Below are positions 30,833 through 40,073 of a DNA stretch of 64,000 nucleotides, in pieces (the first letter of the stretch is position 1; every line of letters begins with the position of its first letter). The DNA is from Candidatus Flexifilum breve. GTDB taxonomy: Bacteria > Chloroflexota > Anaerolineae > Aggregatilineales > Phototrophicaceae. The stretch spans positions 248,001 to 312,000 of the forward strand of contig JADKGC010000007.1 in assembly GCA_016717205.1 (NCBI GenBank), read 5' to 3'. The translations under genes were made by a program, and so were the position numbers. The notes under the pieces are model-generated. The model did no database searches and had not been told where the DNA came from. It saw only the letters and a list, made by a program, of their open reading frames with translations.

Positions 30833-31613
30833 ACGTGCACCGCTGCTGCTGCGGATCGGAACTATCGGCGGGCTGGTATTTCTCCATTTCCCGCTGCTGC
30901 TCATTATTCTGTATGCATTCACCACCGAAGACGCATCGTTCACGTTTCCGCCGCCGGGTCTCACAACCGAATGGATCGGTGTACTGTTTGCCCGTCGCGA
31001 CTTTTGGGCAGCGCTCCAGCTCTCACTCGGTGTGGCGTTCATTTCCACCATTATTGCACTCGTGCTCGGAACGGTGACCGCGCTGGCGTTGTACCGAAGT
31101 CGATTCTTCGGGAGGGATGCGATTTCACTCGTCATCATCCTCCCGATATCACTACCGGGCATCGTTACCGGCATTGCGCTGCGTTCGGCAATTAACATCG
31201 TCGGCCTCGACTTCTCGCTCTGGACGATCATCATCGGTCATGCGACATTTTGCGTGGTCACCGTCTACAACAATGTGATCGCGCGGCTGCGCCGGACGAG
31301 CCATTCACAGCTTGAAGCGTCGATGGATTTAGGGGCGACTGCGTGGCAAACCTTCCGCTATGTGGTTTTGCCGAATATCGCGACGGCACTGCTCGCTGGC
31401 GGCATGCTCGCCTTTGCGCTGTCCTTTGATGAGGTCATTGTGACGACCTTCACCGCAGGCCAGCAGCAGACGCTTCCCATCTGGATCTTCAGTCAGTTGA
31501 CGCGTCCGCGTGACCGTCCAGTAACTAATGTCGCGGCGATTTTCGTCATCGCCGTCACGCTAATTCCGATCCTGCTGGCATATCGCTTCACGCGCGATAC
31601 GTCGACCAACTAA
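30822..31613 (+). CDS. potC: Polyamine ABC transporter permease, PotC-like
   Basis: About 263 residues with six membrane helices. The coupling loop SMDLGATAWQTFRYVVLPNIAT is the EAA motif, followed by FALSFDEVIVTTFTAG, a segment very typical of PotC. ATG at 30822 is the likely start (a TTG one codon earlier is also open). It is the last gene of the importer; its stop overlaps the convergent hypothetical gene by four bases. Confidence 0.88.
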   Translation: MRSERAPLLLRIGTIGGLVFLHFPLLLIILYAFTTEDASFTFPPPGLTTEWIGVLFARRDFWAALQLSLGVAFISTIIALVLGTVTALALYRSRFFGRDAISLVIILPISLPGIVTGIALRSAINIVGLDFSLWTIIIGHATFCVVTVYNNVIARLRRTSHSQLEASMDLGATAWQTFRYVVLPNIATALLAGGMLAFALSFDEVIVTTFTAGQQQTLPIWIFSQLTRPRDRPVTNVAAIFVIAVTLIPILLAYRFTRDTSTN

Positions 31614-31957
31614 ACGCGATCTGTGTTGGCTAAGAAGCCGAAGTCGATGTACAAGCAGCGCGCTTCGGCTTCGCCACACGTGGTCTCCCCATGCTCCTTG
31701 AAGATAAACGCCAATGGCTCATGGCGCTTAAACTTTTTTTTGAGGCTGTTCCACTGGGATTTTGATGGTTCAGTCTGTCCCTCCACAAGAATAAAATACC
31801 CGTGCCCGAACACCGCTCGGTAGTGTCCATCCGGGTACGCAATCAACTGACGCAGATGAGCCTGCGGCGGCGTCTGGTACTCGTTGGTGAGCACGAGCTC
31901 GGCAAATCTCTGCACGCGCTCTAGCGGTCGCTGTGTAAACGCTGGCAAATCCTTCAT
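31610..31957 (-). CDS. Hypothetical protein
   Basis: 115 residues, soluble, no signal peptide or helix-rich hydrophobic part. A basic patch SLKKKFKRHEP lies in the middle, and the end CGEAEARCLYIDFGFLA looks like a buried strand. I do not recognise a family. GAGG lies five bases before the ATG, so the frame is likely real. It is divergent from the helicase gene, with an AT-rich 53-bp gap holding TTATAT-G-ATATAA (31995-32007). That repeat could be a shared promoter or operator element. Confidence 0.6.
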   Translation of the reverse strand: MKDLPAFTQRPLERVQRFAELVLTNEYQTPPQAHLRQLIAYPDGHYRAVFGHGYFILVEGQTEPSKSQWNSLKKKFKRHEPLAFIFKEHGETTCGEAEARCLYIDFGFLANTDRV

Positions 31958-32037
31958 ACGTACCTCATACCCGTCTCGTCCTTTCTTTTAACGTTTATAT
32001 GATATAACATGTGCGAGGGGAAACTGACGAGATAACA

Positions 32038-34890
32038 ATGAGCATTAAACCTACACCTGAATTGATCGATGAGATCCTCAAGCGGGTGCCTGAAGGCTTC
32101 ATCCACCGGGCGACGCTGGTGAACCGCTTGAAAACGAGCAACAAAAACCTGACTAAGCAGGCGAGTACGGTGGGACGCGAGCGGGACTACTACTTTGATT
32201 CCGCCCGCGTGGGCCGCGAAACAGTGCGCGATCACTCCAATTGGAGTCGTCCTGCATTCCCAGCCATGAGCGATGATGGTACGCTAACCGACGCGCCGAT
32301 CACGGAACGGATTGCGGAGCGGGCTGCGCTACTCGCAATAGATTCGGAAGCGGCGGAATTAATCGAGCAGCTCAATCGCACATCCGGGTATGCGCGCGCT
32401 GTGGATATCAGCGGCGCGCCCTCTACACTGCAATCCTTGGTAGATCGGAATATTCTGCGGCAGCGTGAGGGTTTTGTCTACGATCCACTGCGTATCAGTC
32501 CCGGGACGATTGATGAGCTCCGGCGGCGCGAGAGTTTGCGCGAACCGCATGAGCGCTTGCTGGCGACGCTGGAAGCAAAACCGGGCAAGACCGCGCCCGA
32601 GGAAGAACTGATCACGGTATTTGGCGCGGAACTTTACCGCGAGCTGCTGTCATGGGGGGACTTCACAGCCTACATTGTCCCGCTGAAGGTCAAACCGTAC
32701 CGTGCAACATGGGTCCGCCTCAGCAATGCGAATGCGGACGATGCGCTGAAAGCGGCGAATGACGCCACTAAGATTAAAGATGAGGATTGGCAGGAAGCGC
32801 TAGACGAATCCGGCGATTACGTGCGCCCCGGCGCTAAGGAAGCGGGCAGTCTGCGCAGTCAAGTGATCGCACGTTCTTATCTCCTGAGCGCGGCGGCAAA
32901 GCGGCTCGGCGTACATGAAGAAACTCTGCTGCTGGCGATTGAAGAAGGCGCGATCCCGTCGTTCACTGATCCGGAAGAGAAAGTGCGCCTGCCCGCCGAT
33001 GAAGTTGAAGCGGCGTACCGCGACCCTCAGTACAGTGAGCAGATTTCCGCATTTGAGGAAGTGAAGACCCGCGAGGTTGCGCTCGTGCTGGGTGTCAGCT
33101 ATTCGACCTTGCGTAACCGTCTGCAGAAGCTCGAACAGAATAAGCGGCGTCCGCGTTGGCGGGACGTCCGCGGCAAATGGGGATTGCCCGATACATTACG
33201 CGAATTCCGCAAACTATTGCGTGAGCAGATGTTGGAGCGCCGCACAACCGGACCCGAGCGTGAGAATGGCAGTACGCGCGAGCCACTCGATTATGCGACG
33301 CTGCGGGCACAAGCGGAATCTGAACGTGAACGTCGGCGCGAACTCCGGAAACGACTCCTTGCCGCATTTCCCACTTGGCAGCATGAAGGTCGGCTGGTGC
33401 AGAACATTTTCTTGCATGTCGGGCCAACTAACAGCGGCAAAACGTATCACGCGCTGCAAGCGCTGATCGAAGCAGGCAGCGGTTGGTATCTAGCGCCGCT
33501 GCGTCTGCTGGCGTTCGAAATCTTTGACCGCTTGAATGCGCAGGGCGTGCCGTGTAACTTACTCACGGGTGAAGAGTACATTCCAATTCCCGGCGCAACC
33601 TTTACGTCCGCCACGGTCGAGATGTTCAATCCCAACGAGAGTGGCCGCTGTGTCATTATCGACGAAGCGCATATGCTTGCCGATCCTGATCGCGGTTGGG
33701 CGTGGACGCGGGCCTTTATGGAGGCACAATCGCCGGAGATTCGCGTAATCAGCCCGCCGTTTGGGCGCAGCTTGATCGAGCAGATGTCAGTATCGGCGGG
33801 GCTGCGGCTAACGGTGGTAGAACATGAACGCCTAACCCCGATCCGGGTGGCTGAGCGCTACTTTAACTTGCGCGAGCTCCCGCCAAAGACGATTTTGATT
33901 GCCTTCTCCCGGCAGAGCGTGCTCCAACTCAAGACTGAGCTGGAACGCATGAAACGTACGGTGTCAGTCGTCTACGGCAATTTGCCACCGGAGGTTCGGC
34001 GCAAGCAGGCGGAGCGTTTTGCCACCGGGCAGACCGACATCTGCGTAGCAACGGATGCCGTGGGTATGGGGCTGAATCTGCCAGCAGACTACGTTGTCTT
34101 CTACGAAGTCAGCAAGTTTGACGGCAAGCAGAATCGCTCACTCACACCAAGCGAAGTCCAGCAGATTGGCGGGCGCGCTGGTCGTTACCTGTATAGTGAG
34201 TTCGGGGAGATTGGCGCGACCAACAAGCAGGATTTGAAGTTGATTCGGCAGCTCTACAAGATTGCGCCGGAACCGCTCACCCACGCGCATGTCGCTCCGA
34301 CGGTGGAGGATCTGGAAATGATCCCCGGCAGCCTCGCGGAACGGCTCATGCAGTGGTCAAATCTGCAGTCGATTCCGGAAGCGCTGCGCAGCGCCATCAA
34401 AACGGCAGATTTGACGGAGCGCATCGAACTGGCGGCAATGCTTACCGATCAGGAAGTGGCGCAGCTCGGTTTGGCGGCGGCGATGCGTCTGATCAATGCA
34501 CCGACGCGCCAGAATACTCGCTCATACTGGTATGATTGCGCGCAGAGTATCCTAGCGCATGGAACGATGCCGATGCCGCCGATGCCGCCCGCCGACATTG
34601 TCAATAACTATGACTTAGCGAATGCAGAAGCGAGCGTAGCCTGTGCCGACATTTACCTGTGGCTGTCGCGCCGCCCGGAATTTATGCGCTATGCGCCAGA
34701 TGCACCTGAGGTGCGGATTCTGCGCGCGGAATGGTCACAAGCGATTGATGGGGCGCTGCTGCGCCGACTGGACTCGGCGCGGCTGTGCGTGAGCTGTGGC
34801 AAGCCACTGCCCAAGGGGCATCGCTTCCGGATTTGTGATAGCTGCTACGCGGATCGCCGCGGGAATCGCGACGACTTCCTCGACGAGTAA
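32038..34890 (+). CDS. SUV3-like DEAH-box RNA helicase with extra N- and C-terminal domains
   Basis: About 950 residues. The first 440 are a charged, mostly helical region with helix-turn-helix-like pieces (AAAKRLGVHEETLLLAIEEG; EVALVLGVSYSTLRNRLQKL). The helicase core follows: FLHVGPTNSGKTYHAL (Walker A, about 460), YLAPLRLLAFEIFDRLN, LLTGEE, ATVEMF, VIIDEAHMLADPDRGWAWTR (DEAH, about 542), VVYGNLPPEVRRKQ, VATDAVGMGLNL and QIGGRAGRYL. These are marks of the SUV3/mitochondrial degradosome helicase, which unwinds RNA for decay. A C-terminal four-Cys knuckle (CVSC...CDSC) may bind zinc. A GTG nine codons upstream is an alternative start. Transcribed alone. Confidence 0.82.
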   Translation: MSIKPTPELIDEILKRVPEGFIHRATLVNRLKTSNKNLTKQASTVGRERDYYFDSARVGRETVRDHSNWSRPAFPAMSDDGTLTDAPITERIAERAALLAIDSEAAELIEQLNRTSGYARAVDISGAPSTLQSLVDRNILRQREGFVYDPLRISPGTIDELRRRESLREPHERLLATLEAKPGKTAPEEELITVFGAELYRELLSWGDFTAYIVPLKVKPYRATWVRLSNANADDALKAANDATKIKDEDWQEALDESGDYVRPGAKEAGSLRSQVIARSYLLSAAAKRLGVHEETLLLAIEEGAIPSFTDPEEKVRLPADEVEAAYRDPQYSEQISAFEEVKTREVALVLGVSYSTLRNRLQKLEQNKRRPRWRDVRGKWGLPDTLREFRKLLREQMLERRTTGPERENGSTREPLDYATLRAQAESERERRRELRKRLLAAFPTWQHEGRLVQNIFLHVGPTNSGKTYHALQALIEAGSGWYLAPLRLLAFEIFDRLNAQGVPCNLLTGEEYIPIPGATFTSATVEMFNPNESGRCVIIDEAHMLADPDRGWAWTRAFMEAQSPEIRVISPPFGRSLIEQMSVSAGLRLTVVEHERLTPIRVAERYFNLRELPPKTILIAFSRQSVLQLKTELERMKRTVSVVYGNLPPEVRRKQAERFATGQTDICVATDAVGMGLNLPADYVVFYEVSKFDGKQNRSLTPSEVQQIGGRAGRYLYSEFGEIGATNKQDLKLIRQLYKIAPEPLTHAHVAPTVEDLEMIPGSLAERLMQWSNLQSIPEALRSAIKTADLTERIELAAMLTDQEVAQLGLAAAMRLINAPTRQNTRSYWYDCAQSILAHGTMPMPPMPPADIVNNYDLANAEASVACADIYLWLSRRPEFMRYAPDAPEVRILRAEWSQAIDGALLRRLDSARLCVSCGKPLPKGHRFRICDSCYADRRGNRDDFLDE

Positions 34891-34932
34891 GATTCTCCAG
34901 ATAACCTCACAGAGGCCATCCCTCTGCTGTGT

Positions 34933-34938
34933 TATAAT
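34933..34938 (+). promoter_or_regulatory. Extended -10 element upstream of the APP1-like gene
   Basis: TATAAT preceded by TGT (TGN extended -10), about 40 bp before the start codon, with no good -35. A small hairpin CAGAGG/CCTCTG just before it may end the helicase message. Confidence 0.5.
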
Positions 34939-34977
34939 AATCGCAATTCAGCGGTCAAGGCACAAAGGGCAGAGGGG

Positions 34978-36147
34978 ATGGCGAACTGGAAACAGGCGCT
35001 CACACACATTGTCGGCAGCATAGATGACTACTTTGATAGCCTCCAGTTTCGTCGGCGGCAGCGACGTGGCATTGCCCCTGTCCAAATCCTCGCGTATATC
35101 GGCCACGGAACACGAGAAACGTTTTACGTGCGCGGACGCGCCATCGAGGATTACAGCGTGCTCGACGCCCGTGATACGGATACAACTTGGCGTAATCTGC
35201 GCAATATGTACCGTCGCTTCAACAGTCAGGAGATTCCTCACGCGCGCGTGCGCGCCTATTTTGACGGTAAAGTCTATGAGACCCGCGCCGATGATGAGGG
35301 GTTTTTTCGTCTAGAGATCGCGCTCGATCCGCCGCTCCTCGATGGAGTGATCTGGCACGATGTGCCCGTCGAGCTGATCGACTATGCTGAACAAGAAAGC
35401 GCACGCACCGTAGCGCGGGTGATCGTTCCGCCCGGCACCGCCCGGTTCGGAATTATCAGCGATCTCGATGACACAGTAATCAAAAGCGATGTTGTCAATC
35501 TTCTCAAGTTGGCGCGGAATACGTTTCTCTACAATTCGCATACGCGCTTGCCATTCGCCGGCGTTTCTGAGTTCTACCATGCACTTCAGCGTGGGGTAGG
35601 GCAGGGGAGTGGAGCGACCGCCGAGTACAACCCGTTCTTTTACGTGTCGAACAGTCCGTGGAACCTCTACGATCTGCTCGTGGATTTCTTTAAAGTACGC
35701 GGCATCCCGATGGGGACGTTCTTTTTGTCTGACATCGGATTGACGCCGACTAAATTGGTGCGGACGAACGGAGTCAAGCAGAAATCAGAGGTTATACACA
35801 TGCTTTTCGAAACCCATCCGCAGCTGCCGTTCATATTAATCGGTGATAGTGGTGAGCAAGACGCTGAAATCTACCTTAAGGTCGTCCAGCGTTATCCGGG
35901 TCGCGTCAAAGCCATTTACATTCGCGATGTGAGTATGCAGCGGCGCGACCGCGAGGTTCAGCGGATCATCGAGCAGGTAGCGGCATCCGGTACTGAGATG
36001 CTGCTCATACCGGACACCGCTGCTGCCGCCGCGCACGCCTTGAACCGCGGGTATATCGCTCCCGCAGCACTTCCGGCGATTCAGGAGGAGAAGCGTGCCG
36101 ATCAGCAGACAACGCCCATCGAAGCGATGTTCGACGACATTTCATGA
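34978..36147 (+). CDS. APP1-type (DUF2183) phosphatidate phosphatase family protein
   Basis: 389 residues. The catalytic domain (from about 155) shows FGIISDLDDTVIKSD, a HAD-type DxDxT motif, then FYVSNSPWNLYDLLVDFF, FFLSDIGLTPTK and FILIGDSGEQDAEIY, the set characteristic of the yeast App1 C-terminal domain. That enzyme dephosphorylates phosphatidate. The N-terminal 150 residues look like a beta-rich domain (YFDGKVYETRADDEGFFRLE), also seen in bacterial homologues. No signal peptide or membrane helix, so it probably works at the inner membrane surface. Ends exactly next to the convergent SH3b gene. Confidence 0.82.
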   Translation: MANWKQALTHIVGSIDDYFDSLQFRRRQRRGIAPVQILAYIGHGTRETFYVRGRAIEDYSVLDARDTDTTWRNLRNMYRRFNSQEIPHARVRAYFDGKVYETRADDEGFFRLEIALDPPLLDGVIWHDVPVELIDYAEQESARTVARVIVPPGTARFGIISDLDDTVIKSDVVNLLKLARNTFLYNSHTRLPFAGVSEFYHALQRGVGQGSGATAEYNPFFYVSNSPWNLYDLLVDFFKVRGIPMGTFFLSDIGLTPTKLVRTNGVKQKSEVIHMLFETHPQLPFILIGDSGEQDAEIYLKVVQRYPGRVKAIYIRDVSMQRRDREVQRIIEQVAASGTEMLLIPDTAAAAAHALNRGYIAPAALPAIQEEKRADQQTTPIEAMFDDIS

Positions 36148-36987
36148 TTAGTTGGCGACGGGAACATCTGCAAGATTTGCATTGTCGACTACGCTGACGA
36201 GACTAGCCAGAATCCAACCGCTTTCACCGTCATAATTTACCCGGATCCACGTCCGATTCGATGTTCGCGATTCGACTTGCAGCGCGGTAGCGAACGGAAT
36301 TACCGCGAGCACGGGCGATGCTGAGTCCGGCTGCAGGCGCAGATTGCTGTTGAAGCGCGTAATGACCGTGATGGTCGCCGCCGTTGCGGCAACTGTACCC
36401 GTGCTCAGCGCATCCTCGGCATAGATAGGCACGCTGTCTAAATCTCCGGTAACAGTCACAACGAAATACGCGACCCAACCCGCCTCGGCATTATACGAAA
36501 TCAACAGCCATTGGTTATCGGCGGTACGGCCAACAATATCGGCTTGACTGCCGGGAAACAGTACGCCGAGACGGTCAGTGGTAGCCGCGGGACCTGACCG
36601 CACATTGACGCGGCGAAACACTGTGACGTAGACGTTACTCAACGCTTCCGAATCGCCTTGTACGGATTCGTCGGTGACTGGTAACGTTGGGGCTGGCTCA
36701 AAAATGGGTAACTGCTGCGGATCGCCATTCAGTGTCACCGTGAAGAACGCAACCCATCCTTGCTGCCCCTCGAACTCCAATGCCAGCCAATTGCTCTCGG
36801 CATCACTGCGTCCGGTGACTGACACTTCCATTCCACCCGATAAACGTCCGATAATGGCGTACTGAGTTCCCGGCCCCGACCGCACATTTACTGTACGATA
36901 GACGTGAGCAGAGAGTGCCGTGGTCGATTGAGCCGTCACGGTGGCCGTGATCAACACGAGGGAAAGCGCGATAAGATATCGGAACAT
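36148..36987 (-). CDS. Secreted protein with three SH3b domains
   Basis: 279 residues with signal peptide MFRYLIALSLVLITATVTAQ. Three bacterial SH3 repeats follow, each with the N-V-R-S-G-P type motif: VNVRSGPGTQYAIIG (about 37), VNVRSGPAATTDRLG (about 128), and SNLRLQPDSASPVLA (about 222, degenerate), each ending in a GWV/GWI strand. Such domains bind peptidoglycan or envelope partners; no enzyme domain is present. The open frame runs 23 codons further, but the ATG at 36987 has GGAGGG eight bases upstream and heads the signal peptide. It is divergent from the methyltransferase gene. Confidence 0.85.
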   Translation of the reverse strand: MFRYLIALSLVLITATVTAQSTTALSAHVYRTVNVRSGPGTQYAIIGRLSGGMEVSVTGRSDAESNWLALEFEGQQGWVAFFTVTLNGDPQQLPIFEPAPTLPVTDESVQGDSEALSNVYVTVFRRVNVRSGPAATTDRLGVLFPGSQADIVGRTADNQWLLISYNAEAGWVAYFVVTVTGDLDSVPIYAEDALSTGTVAATAATITVITRFNSNLRLQPDSASPVLAVIPFATALQVESRTSNRTWIRVNYDGESGWILASLVSVVDNANLADVPVAN

Positions 36988-37041
36988 CACAAAAGCCCTC
37001 CGATGACTGCAAACGCAACCATTGTAAACCAAGAGGCAGCG

Positions 37042-38097
37042 ATGAAGCGCAAACAAGACAATTCTGCACGGTACTTCTGCGAAGTCGAGGTGACGGAAGG
37101 ACTAGAGCACATCACCAAGGGCGAACTGACAGAACTTTTCGGCGCGGCAGTTGCGCTTGTGCCTGCTGACCGCCCTGGCGAGGTGCGATTTACATTGACA
37201 GGTAGCCTAGGTGAGCTGCGCCGCTTGCAGACGATCTATGCTGCCTATGTGGTTTGCGACTATGCAGTGCCGCGCCCGCGCGCCTTGCTGGGTGACGCAC
37301 ACTTTCGGCGTCTGTTGGAGCAGATTGAATCGGTGCGGGCATTGAACCCGAATTCCTACCGATCATTCTCAGTCGCCGCAGCCGGATCTGATTCGTCGGT
37401 GATGGCACGGATCAAGGAGCAAATTGCTGCGCAAACAGGGTTAGCTCTCGCTGATGACCGCGGAGATCTGTTAATCCGAATTCGCCCGAGTAACGCTGGT
37501 TGGCAAACGCTGGTACGCGTGTCGGCGCGCCCCCAGGTCACGCGGAGTTGGCGGGTGTGTAATTGGCAAGGCGCGTTGAATTCAGCGACGGGTCACGCGC
37601 TGATCCGGCTGGGCAAGCATCGACCAAATGACGTCTATCTCAATATCGGCTGTGGCTCGGCGACACTTCTGATCGAGCGTTTGCGACACGGGAAGGCCGG
37701 TCGTGTGATTGGTGTCGACATCGATAACAATGCTCTGCAGTGCGCTCAAGCTAATGTCACCGCAGCCGGCGAACCAGCAATCCAACTTTTGCTCGGAGAC
37801 ATGACGAGTCTGCCGCTGCTGACCAACAGTGTCGACCACGTGGTCGCTGATTTGCCTTTCGGCCAATTGAGCGGCAGTCATACGGCGAATGTGGAAATGT
37901 ATCCCCGTGCCTTGAATGAAGCGGCACGGGTAACACGAGCCAACGGTCAGTTTACGTTGATTACGCACGAGATGCGTTTACTGGATCGACTGCTGCGCGA
38001 ATCGCCGTATTGGACGAACGAACAATCGATCCAGATCAATCTGCGCGGACTACATCCACGCATCTATGTCCTCAGGCGCACACTCACATCGTTTTGA
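37042..38097 (+). CDS. THUMP-domain RNA methyltransferase (TrmN/Trm14-like)
   Basis: 351 residues. The N-terminal half is a THUMP-like RNA-binding domain (YFCEVEVTEGLEHITKGEL to about 160). The C-terminal Rossmann methyltransferase has VYLNIGCGSATLLIE (SAM loop, about 197), RVIGVDIDNNALQCAQANV and HVVADLPFGQLSG. DLPFG is the (N/D)-(L/P)-P-(F/Y) catalytic motif of N2-guanine methyltransferases of the TrmN/Trm14/THUMPD group. It likely modifies tRNA. The upstream open frame is rejected as start because AAGAGG lies five bases before the ATG at 37042. The gene ends overlapping the convergent amylosucrase-like gene by 14 bp. Confidence 0.82.
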   Translation: MKRKQDNSARYFCEVEVTEGLEHITKGELTELFGAAVALVPADRPGEVRFTLTGSLGELRRLQTIYAAYVVCDYAVPRPRALLGDAHFRRLLEQIESVRALNPNSYRSFSVAAAGSDSSVMARIKEQIAAQTGLALADDRGDLLIRIRPSNAGWQTLVRVSARPQVTRSWRVCNWQGALNSATGHALIRLGKHRPNDVYLNIGCGSATLLIERLRHGKAGRVIGVDIDNNALQCAQANVTAAGEPAIQLLLGDMTSLPLLTNSVDHVVADLPFGQLSGSHTANVEMYPRALNEAARVTRANGQFTLITHEMRLLDRLLRESPYWTNEQSIQINLRGLHPRIYVLRRTLTSF

Positions 38098-40024
38098 CCT
38101 TAAGCCAACGGAACTGGTAGGCCGCCAAGCGAATTGGGTCATCGGCTCCGAACGACTCACCCGAGATGAGGTCGACGACCCGATTCACAACCGGCCATTC
38201 TGCGCGTAAAGTGCTTTTGTCGGTTGTCTGGGGGAACTCAGAAAAATTCGCGAGGATCAGGATCGCTTCGTGGCGGGTGAAGCCCAGTACATGTCGATTA
38301 CCTGTGTTGATGAAGCGTGTGTTACCGTTAGCAAGCTCCGGAAGCGATTTGCGTAGTTCGATCAAGTGCTTGACGGTCTGGAATATTTGGCCTTCGACGG
38401 TCGTTGTGTCTTGCCGACGGGCATGGCGTTCGGCATTGGCAGCAGGACGGTGAACCCAACGACTATCGTCTTTCTTGGTAGGGTTATTGGTATAGGAATA
38501 GTCGTTGATCGTGCCGATTTCATCGCCAAGATAGATGAGAGGGATACCACCAGCGCACAACGTTAGGCTTTGAATCATCAGAATGCGCTGAACCGCCGTA
38601 CTGATATAGGCGGCATCCCCGGACTCCAAACCCTTTTCCAGCCCGGCTAGAGACGCCAGCGTGCCACAGATGCGCATGTCCTGCGTGCGTGGATTGTAGT
38701 TGAACGGAACACCCGAGGCGAAACTTCCTGGGAAGCGCCCCGTATAGAACAAGTTAAGGAAGTAACGGTGGTCAAAACCATTGATGCCGAGTTCGGCGGC
38801 ATCTTCGTCGGCAAAACCCCAGCCAATATCATCATGGGAGCGCAGATAATTGATCCAGGTCGCATCATGGGGCAGGGGGAACTGCTTGTTCATCGTATGC
38901 CGGAAAAAGTCGGTTTCCCGGGTCGCCAGTGCTTCCCAGATCGAGACCATCATGATCGGATTGTACGAGATCTGACATTCTTCGCTGCCGATGTAACTCC
39001 GGACATCGCGCGGGTGCACAATCGCTTCTGATTTGAAGAGCAGGGCAGGGGCGGCAATCTGCACGAGCGCGTTATAGGCACGAATCAGCGTGTGCGCCTG
39101 CGGCAAATTCTCACAATTTGTCCCGAGCTGCTTCCAGATGAAAGGGACAGCGTCGAGACGCAGGAATTCAACCCCCTGATTGGCGAGAAAGAGCATTTCC
39201 TCCAGCATTGCCCGAAACAGCGCAGGGTTTTCGTAGTTCAAATCCCACTGAAAGGCGTAAAATGTTGTCCATACCCACTTATTAATCGACGGGAGAAAAG
39301 TGAAGCTGCCCGGTGCTTGCTCCGGGAAAATCTCACGCAAATTGGGTTCATATTGGTTCGGGACGGTTCGGTCATCGAACATGCGATAATAATTCTGGTA
39401 ATATTTATCGCCAGTGAGGGCTTTTAACGCCCAATCATGTTCGTTGGAAGTGTGGTTGAAGACAAAATCCAACACGAGGCTGATGCCGTGCTCCCGTAAG
39501 TCATGAGTGAGAAGGGCGAGTTGTTCCATTGTGCCGAGGGTGGGGTTGACTTCGCGGAAGCTGCTCACCGCATAACCGCCATCGCTGTTCTTTTCCGGAG
39601 CCTTAAACAGCGGCATCAGGTGTAGATAAGTGAGGCCGAGTTCCTGAAAATAGGGGATTCGCTCGCGAATACCGTTCAAATCACCCGCGAAAAGATCGAC
39701 ATAGCCGACCGCGCCCATCATTTTCTCGCTCTGAAACCAGAGTGGATCACGTTCACGCTGCTGATCCAGTGCCTTGAGCTCCTTGGGCCGCGCTTGGTAC
39801 ACCTCGACAACGCTGAGCAGCGTCTGTTCTAGGTGAAAAAAGAAGTCATATTGGTGACCGTAAAGCTCATAGAAGTGGCGAAAGAAGTTTGGGAAGTGCT
39901 GAGACAGACGTCGCAGCAGAACTTCTGCATCAGCGCCGCGTTCTAGTTTCGCTTGTATACGCGGAAGCAGTCGCTCCAGCGATAAGTTAGCCTGTTCGGT
40001 GAGCCAGAGTTGATCGTAAGCCAT
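38084..40024 (-). CDS. Amylosucrase-like GH13 enzyme
   Basis: 646 residues, full length for amylosucrase (about 630-650). An N-terminal helical domain (1-90) precedes the GH13 barrel: GDLNGIRERIPYFQELGLTYLHLMPLF, VLDFVFNHTSNEH, FLRLDAVPFIWK (nucleophile Asp), LLFKSEAIVHP (acid Glu) and YLRSHDDIGWGF (third Asp). The HTSNEHDWA and EEMLFLANQGVEFLRLDA segments are typical of GH13 subfamily 4. The reaction would be glucosyl transfer from sucrose to a glucan, or sucrose hydrolysis. The start at 40024 (MAYDQL) is chosen over the longer frame. It is cytoplasmic and lies downstream of the Lon-N gene. Confidence 0.85.
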   Translation of the reverse strand: MAYDQLWLTEQANLSLERLLPRIQAKLERGADAEVLLRRLSQHFPNFFRHFYELYGHQYDFFFHLEQTLLSVVEVYQARPKELKALDQQRERDPLWFQSEKMMGAVGYVDLFAGDLNGIRERIPYFQELGLTYLHLMPLFKAPEKNSDGGYAVSSFREVNPTLGTMEQLALLTHDLREHGISLVLDFVFNHTSNEHDWALKALTGDKYYQNYYRMFDDRTVPNQYEPNLREIFPEQAPGSFTFLPSINKWVWTTFYAFQWDLNYENPALFRAMLEEMLFLANQGVEFLRLDAVPFIWKQLGTNCENLPQAHTLIRAYNALVQIAAPALLFKSEAIVHPRDVRSYIGSEECQISYNPIMMVSIWEALATRETDFFRHTMNKQFPLPHDATWINYLRSHDDIGWGFADEDAAELGINGFDHRYFLNLFYTGRFPGSFASGVPFNYNPRTQDMRICGTLASLAGLEKGLESGDAAYISTAVQRILMIQSLTLCAGGIPLIYLGDEIGTINDYSYTNNPTKKDDSRWVHRPAANAERHARRQDTTTVEGQIFQTVKHLIELRKSLPELANGNTRFINTGNRHVLGFTRHEAILILANFSEFPQTTDKSTLRAEWPVVNRVVDLISGESFGADDPIRLAAYQFRWLKVKTM

Positions 40025-40073
40025 TGTTACTCGACCTGTAGCTGTAGAACCTAATCGGGCCACATTATAGCAG

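Noticed and set aside
31610..31957. The small gene next to the helicase considered as part of a defence module.
   Set aside because: No nuclease, toxin or DNA-binding motif is visible and the helicase is of the RNA-decay type, so there is nothing to support a defence role.
3301..35607. The string GTAGGGCAGGG occurs at 3301, 12249 and 35596.
   Set aside because: Two of the three copies are inside genes where they encode ordinary residues, and context and orientation differ. Three copies do not establish a repeat family.
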